Positions 60,844-64,000 of a DNA stretch of 64,000 bases are shown here, piece by piece (the stretch's first letter is position 1; each line of letters begins with the position of its first letter). The translations under genes and the position numbers were made by a program. The notes under the pieces are model-generated. The model ran no database searches, was not told the origin of the DNA, and saw nothing but the letters and a program-made list of their open reading frames with translations. Origin of the DNA: Gemmatimonadota bacterium (GTDB lineage Bacteria > Gemmatimonadota > Gemmatimonadetes > Longimicrobiales > Gaopeijiaceae); contig JAJDVT010000100.1 of the NCBI GenBank assembly GCA_022826005.1, positions 1 through 64,000 on the forward strand. Direction: 5' to 3'.

Positions 60844-62025
60844 TCAGTATAGCAGATGGCGCTTCACCGTTGTGGCAAAGCCCTCCAGTTCGGCTTCCAC
60901 CCCTGACAGGACTTCATCGGTGGTCTCGCCGCATTGTACACCCTCCCGCAACCCGGCGTTCCCCCACAGGATGTCGATGGGGGGCAGGGTCTCCTCGTAC
61001 TCGTAGGGGGGTTGGCGCCAGGCGAAGTCTTGCGGGGCGAGTGCGCGGGCCGCGACCAGGATCTCGACGGCGGTGCGGACCGGCTCGAATGTGCCCGGGT
61101 CGGTGACGTGCAGCTGGGCACCGCCGCAGAGCGTGCCCGCGTGCTTCTGGAAGGTCGTCTCAAAGTGGCAGGGGCGGAATGTGACGCCGGGGAGGCGGGC
61201 GTCGGCGAGCCGGGCCGCGAGGGCGGCGGGGTCGAGCCAGGGGGCGCCGAAGAGCTCGAAGGGACGGGTGGTGCCGCGCCCTTCCGAGAGGTTGGTGCCT
61301 TCCAGGAGGACCATGCCCGGATAGACCAGGCAGGATTCGGGTGTGGGCAGGTTCGGGCTGGGCATTACCCAGGGCAGCCCGGTGTCGGTCCAGGACATGT
61401 GGCGCTCCCAGCCGTCGGCGCGGATGACGTCGAGGTCGCAGCCGATGCCGCGCTCCCGCTGCAGCCAGCGGGCCACTTCGCCGCAGGTGAGGCCGTGTCG
61501 GAGGGGAAGGGGGTGGAGGCCCACGAAGGACTCGTAGCCTTCCCGGAGCACGGGTCCCTCGCGCTTCAGGCCGCCGATGGGGTTGGGGCGGTCCAGGACG
61601 ACGAAGCGGACGCCCGCCTCGGCGCACGCCTCCATGGCCAGGGCCATCGTCCACACGAAGGTGTAGACGCGTACCCCCACGTCCTGCAGGTCGAAGAGGA
61701 GCGTGTCGAGGCCGTCGAGTATTTCGGGGGTCGGCTTGCGGACTTCGCCGTAGAGGGAGTGGACGGGCAGGCCGGTGACCGGGTCGGTGTAGGGGTACGA
61801 CTCGATCATGTTGTCCTGCTTCTCGCCGCGGGCGCCGTGCTGGGGGCCGAAGAGGGCGCGGAGGTCGTAGCCGGCCTGCAGGATGGCGTCCACGTCATGG
61901 GTCAGATCTGAAGTGACCGAAGCGGGGTGGGCAATGAGGCCCAGCGGTCGATTGCGCAGCCCCGCCGCATCTGCCCCGGTCTCCGCGACGAGCCGGTCGA
62001 GACCGGGGCAGACAGAGCCGGTCAC
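60844..62025 (-). CDS. NamZ-like exo-beta-N-acetylmuramidase (DUF1343)
   Basis: A 393-residue protein of the DUF1343 family, several members of which are exo-beta-N-acetylmuramidases (NamZ) that release MurNAc from peptidoglycan fragments. Conserved blocks: PLGLIAHPASV (about 33), LRALFGPQHGARGEKQDN (about 58-75), YPYTDPVTGLPVHSLYG, DTLLFDLQDVGVRVYTF (about 107-123), FVVLDRPNPIGG and EGTNLSEGRGTTRPFELFGAPWLD (about 258-280). No signal peptide is seen from GTG 62025, chosen because GAGGA is nine bases upstream; a longer start could carry one. It fits the D-amino acid and amide scavenging genes nearby. Confidence 0.85.
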   Translation of the reverse strand: MTGSVCPGLDRLVAETGADAAGLRNRPLGLIAHPASVTSDLTHDVDAILQAGYDLRALFGPQHGARGEKQDNMIESYPYTDPVTGLPVHSLYGEVRKPTPEILDGLDTLLFDLQDVGVRVYTFVWTMALAMEACAEAGVRFVVLDRPNPIGGLKREGPVLREGYESFVGLHPLPLRHGLTCGEVARWLQRERGIGCDLDVIRADGWERHMSWTDTGLPWVMPSPNLPTPESCLVYPGMVLLEGTNLSEGRGTTRPFELFGAPWLDPAALAARLADARLPGVTFRPCHFETTFQKHAGTLCGGAQLHVTDPGTFEPVRTAVEILVAARALAPQDFAWRQPPYEYEETLPPIDILWGNAGLREGVQCGETTDEVLSGVEAELEGFATTVKRHLLY

Positions 62026-62149
62026 GGCCCGCACTCCTCGGCAACGAGGACGAGAACGCTGGGGAATACAGTCGGCCGGGCTTGCAGCGGCAGGATCGCG
62101 CGGTGTCGCGAAGCCGTGCACGCCGGGCCGCCTGCTTGCGCGGCCTCCG

Positions 62150-63034
62150 TCATCCGTCCCCGGGAAACACCCTGGATACCGTCCCTGCAAGGGCCGCGGC
62201 GATCCCCTGGCATTGCTTCTTCTCTACTCCATAGCATGAAAGCCACACACCAGCCTTCCAACGGTCGCCCGACCCCTCCATCTCCACATGGATGACGCCG
62301 TCGTTGAGCGAAGATACCACGCCCGCGAAGGCCCACGGCCGGTCGCACAGCACCGCAGTCCCTTCGAGCGACACCCCGCCGTCGAGGGGCAGGCGGAAGG
62401 CGTCACCCTCTGCGAGGGAGGCCGGGTGTCCACCGGATGCAGCGACGTCCAGCCCCGCTTCGCCGAAAACCCGGTCCCACACCTCTTCGCGCGAACCCGT
62501 CACCCAGGGCCGCTCGCTGATCATCGTGCGCCGCGTGCCGGGATGCCGCTCCAGGTAGTGCCGCAGGTTCCAGAGGAAGAAACGCCAGCCGTTGTGCATC
62601 ATGTGGAAGGTGTCGTCCCAGGCGGGCTCGGCGGAGAGCCCCGAGTTGACGAGGTCGAGCCGGGTGGTGCCGCCGAGGTCTGTGAGACGGTAGTCGAGTG
62701 CCATGACCGCGGCCCCGTGCGCCGCGTCCTCCGGGAGCCGGTCGACCAGCCGCAGGTGCCGGCAGGGGTCCCACGCGGTGATCCAGCTCGTCCACTCCGC
62801 ACCCCCGCCCCAGGATACGGTCAGGTGGCCGCCCTGGCCCGGCCGGGCGGATGCGACGGGTGCGAACCAGTTGGCGACCTGCTCGCCTTCGGTGATCGCA
62901 TGCCACACAGCTTCCACCGGCACGGCGACCACGACGGAAGCGACGATGTCGCGAGTGGTGCGCGGGGACTCCGTTGCCGGGGACGAATCCGCTGCTGCGG
63001 GCGGCTCGGTAGTCCCCGCCGCGTCTTCCGTCAC
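62150..63034 (-). CDS. SRPBCC/AHSA1-like domain protein
   Basis: A 294-residue soluble protein starting at GTG. After an acidic N-terminal tail (1-28), an AHSA1-type START-like domain runs to about residue 165 (ASVVVAVPVEAVWHAITEGEQVANWF, HLRLVDRL, and TRLDLVNSGL followed by the HMMHNGWRFFLWNLRHYL helix). A second, shorter copy-like region follows (about 170-285) with ASLAEGDAFRL and WAFAGVVSSLNDGVIHVEMEG. AHSA1 proteins bind hydrophobic ligands or Hsp90-like partners; the specific role is unknown. The GTG overlaps the stop of the DUF4175-like gene (GTGA). Confidence 0.8.
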   Translation of the reverse strand: MTEDAAGTTEPPAAADSSPATESPRTTRDIVASVVVAVPVEAVWHAITEGEQVANWFAPVASARPGQGGHLTVSWGGGAEWTSWITAWDPCRHLRLVDRLPEDAAHGAAVMALDYRLTDLGGTTRLDLVNSGLSAEPAWDDTFHMMHNGWRFFLWNLRHYLERHPGTRRTMISERPWVTGSREEVWDRVFGEAGLDVAASGGHPASLAEGDAFRLPLDGGVSLEGTAVLCDRPWAFAGVVSSLNDGVIHVEMEGSGDRWKAGVWLSCYGVEKKQCQGIAAALAGTVSRVFPGDG

Positions 63035-64000
63035 CGACCGTCCCTTCCGGTCCGCGACAGCACGCGGTAGTACTCTTCCACGAGGAGCCGGTACTCCTCC
63101 GGAATATCACCGGACCGGAACAGAAGGATGTCCTGCTCTTCTTCCAGAGCGTACTCGCGCCGGAGACGGTACTCGAGCTGCTTCGCCCCCTCAACCAGCT
63201 GGCTCTGGAGCCGCAGGACCTCTTCGGGATCGGCGTACGTGCCTTCCTGATCGAGCGCACGCATGGCGTCGAGCATCGTCTGCAGCTCGCGCGGGTCGGC
63301 GCCGCTCTGCTCGATCAGCGTCGCCAGGTTCCGCAGTTCGCCGGTCCTCTCGCGGACCTCGCGGCGCATCTGGCGAATCGCTTCCGGATCAAGGTTCCAG
63401 GGTCCGCCGAAGCGCCAGTAGCCGTCGCGGTAGCTACCGCCGAGGTAGCCTCCCCGGTAGTCGCCACCGCCCACCCGATTGTCGCCGCCCTGCTGGCTAC
63501 CGCCCTGCTGACCCTGTTGCCCCTGTTGGCCCTGTTGCCCCTGTTGCCCCTGTTGGCCCTGTTGCCCTTGCTGACCCTGTTGCCCCTGCTGACCCTGTTG
63601 CCCTTGCTGACCCTGTTGCCCTTGTTGGCCCTGTTGCCCTTGCTGACCCTGTTGCCCCTGCTGACCCTGTTGCCCCTGTTGGCCCTGTTGCCCCTGCTGA
63701 CCCTGTTGCCCTTGCTGGCCCTGCTGGCCCTGTTGCTGCTCCCCGGGGTTCTGCGCCCCCTCCATCAGGCGGCGCTGCATCGACTCCAGGCTGCGGACCA
63801 TGTCCTGCGTTGCCTCGAGCGCTTCGGTGCGAACATCACGGTCGGCGCCGTCCCGCATCGCCTCCTCCGCCTCGTCGAGCCGGTTCCCGAGTGAGCGGAG
63901 AGCCTGCGCGATCTGGTCCTCGAACCCCTTCGCGTATTCCTCGTAGTCGCGGCGGCCCACCAGGCCGCGGGACCACTGGAGCAGCGGGCTGAGCTGGGTG
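63031..64000 (-). CDS. DUF4175-like protein, C-terminal part (runs off the window)
   Basis: The frame is open to the edge, so the start is outside the window; at least 322 residues are encoded here. The GTG at 63960 is probably internal, since the upstream codons ([11 protein letters not shown]) fit the family. The visible part has helices with [18 protein letters not shown] and [15 protein letters not shown], a long (QQG)n tract, a Tyr/Gly-rich bridge ([16 protein letters not shown]) and a C-terminal helix bundle ([22 protein letters not shown]). Similar C-termini occur in the large membrane DUF4175 proteins. Its function is unknown. Confidence 0.65.
   Translation of the reverse strand, partial: TQLSPLLQWSRGLVGRRDYEEYAKGFEDQIAQALRSLGNRLDEAEEAMRDGADRDVRTEALEATQDMVRSLESMQRRLMEGAQNPGEQQQGQQGQQGQQGQQGQQGQQGQQGQQGQQGQQGQQGQQGQQGQQGQQGQQGQQGQQGQQGQQGQQGQQGQQGQQGQQGGSQQGGDNRVGGGDYRGGYLGGSYRDGYWRFGGPWNLDPEAIRQMRREVRERTGELRNLATLIEQSGADPRELQTMLDAMRALDQEGTYADPEEVLRLQSQLVEGAKQLEYRLRREYALEEEQDILLFRSGDIPEEYRLLVEEYYRVLSRTGRDGR
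63505..63741. repeat. 9-bp coding microsatellite, (Gln-Gln-Gly) repeat
   Basis: About 25 tandem 9-base units, synonymous variants of CAACAGGGG on the minus strand, encode (QQG)n. The units vary at third positions, which suggests selection for the protein tract as well as slippage. Copy number is likely to vary between strains. It lies inside the DUF4175-like gene. Confidence 0.9.

Noticed and set aside
63505-63741. Regular repeats as a CRISPR array
   Set aside because: Units are 9 bases, contiguous, without spacers, and encode QQG in frame.

Overview
The window is 64 kb of gene-dense, high-GC bacterial chromosome. It has one tRNA, no rRNA and no recognisable prophage or insertion sequence. 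The gene families point to a Gram-negative, heterotrophic member of the Gemmatimonadota or a close relative: 6-bladed beta-propeller proteins, LVIVD-repeat lipoproteins, a choice-of-anchor-B protein, GLPGLI proteins paired with TonB-type barrels, a DUF885 peptidase, and many Tat-exported or lipoprotein enzymes. That placement is an inference from families; there is no rRNA to confirm it.

Layout. 1-4.4 kb: a truncated glycoside-hydrolase-like gene, a CBM9-like protein and a double-Cache outer-membrane barrel, all minus strand. 4.7-11.3 kb: an acidic amino acid symporter, a PadR-controlled membrane protein and two secreted propeller proteins. 11.4-15.7 kb: RtcB (minus) divergent from a DUF885 peptidase, then an AbrB-Doc toxin-antitoxin pair. 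15.7-19.7 kb: an exported epimerase-like protein, a choice-of-anchor-B protein and tRNA-Asn. 19.8-25.9 kb: a TonB-receptor remnant, a YchF-like GTPase, a class V aminotransferase, and an acetamidase/formamidase operon with two tiny membrane proteins and YbjQ. 25.9-31.8 kb: the operon DUF1028, PhoX-like phosphatase, M28 peptidase fused to DUF1028. 31.8-38.6 kb: a Gfo/Idh/MocA oxidoreductase, a class V aminotransferase, QueG, a dead VapC fragment, a D-aminoacylase-type hydrolase and a small barrel. 38.6-45.7 kb: three paralogous LVIVD lipoproteins with a DUF305 gene among them. 45.9-49.5 kb: an MFS transporter, a GH109-like oxidoreductase-fold protein and a VapBC-type pair. 49.8-57.6 kb: a tandem duplication of a GLPGLI plus TonB-type barrel module, closed by a strong terminator. 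57.8-64 kb: a nuclease/phosphatase-fold lipoprotein, a propeller protein, a NamZ-like muramidase, an SRPBCC protein and the end of a DUF4175-like protein that runs off the edge.

Common theme. Most products are exported and act on peptides, amides, D-amino acids, amino sugars or phosphate esters. The symporter, MFS carrier and TonB-type barrels would handle uptake. This suggests scavenging of proteinaceous and peptidoglycan-derived material.

Regulation is unusually readable. There is an 18-bp palindrome before padR, a palindrome over the AbrB-Doc promoter, ATATGGT repeats before the VapBC pair, two CCCGATCGGG palindromes in a convergent gap, a 21-bp-period TTCnnGAA repeat before the MFS gene, and a dispersed tandem GTAAnG-N4 motif, also with 21-bp period, at four places. 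The last was not matched to anything I know and is the best candidate for something undescribed.
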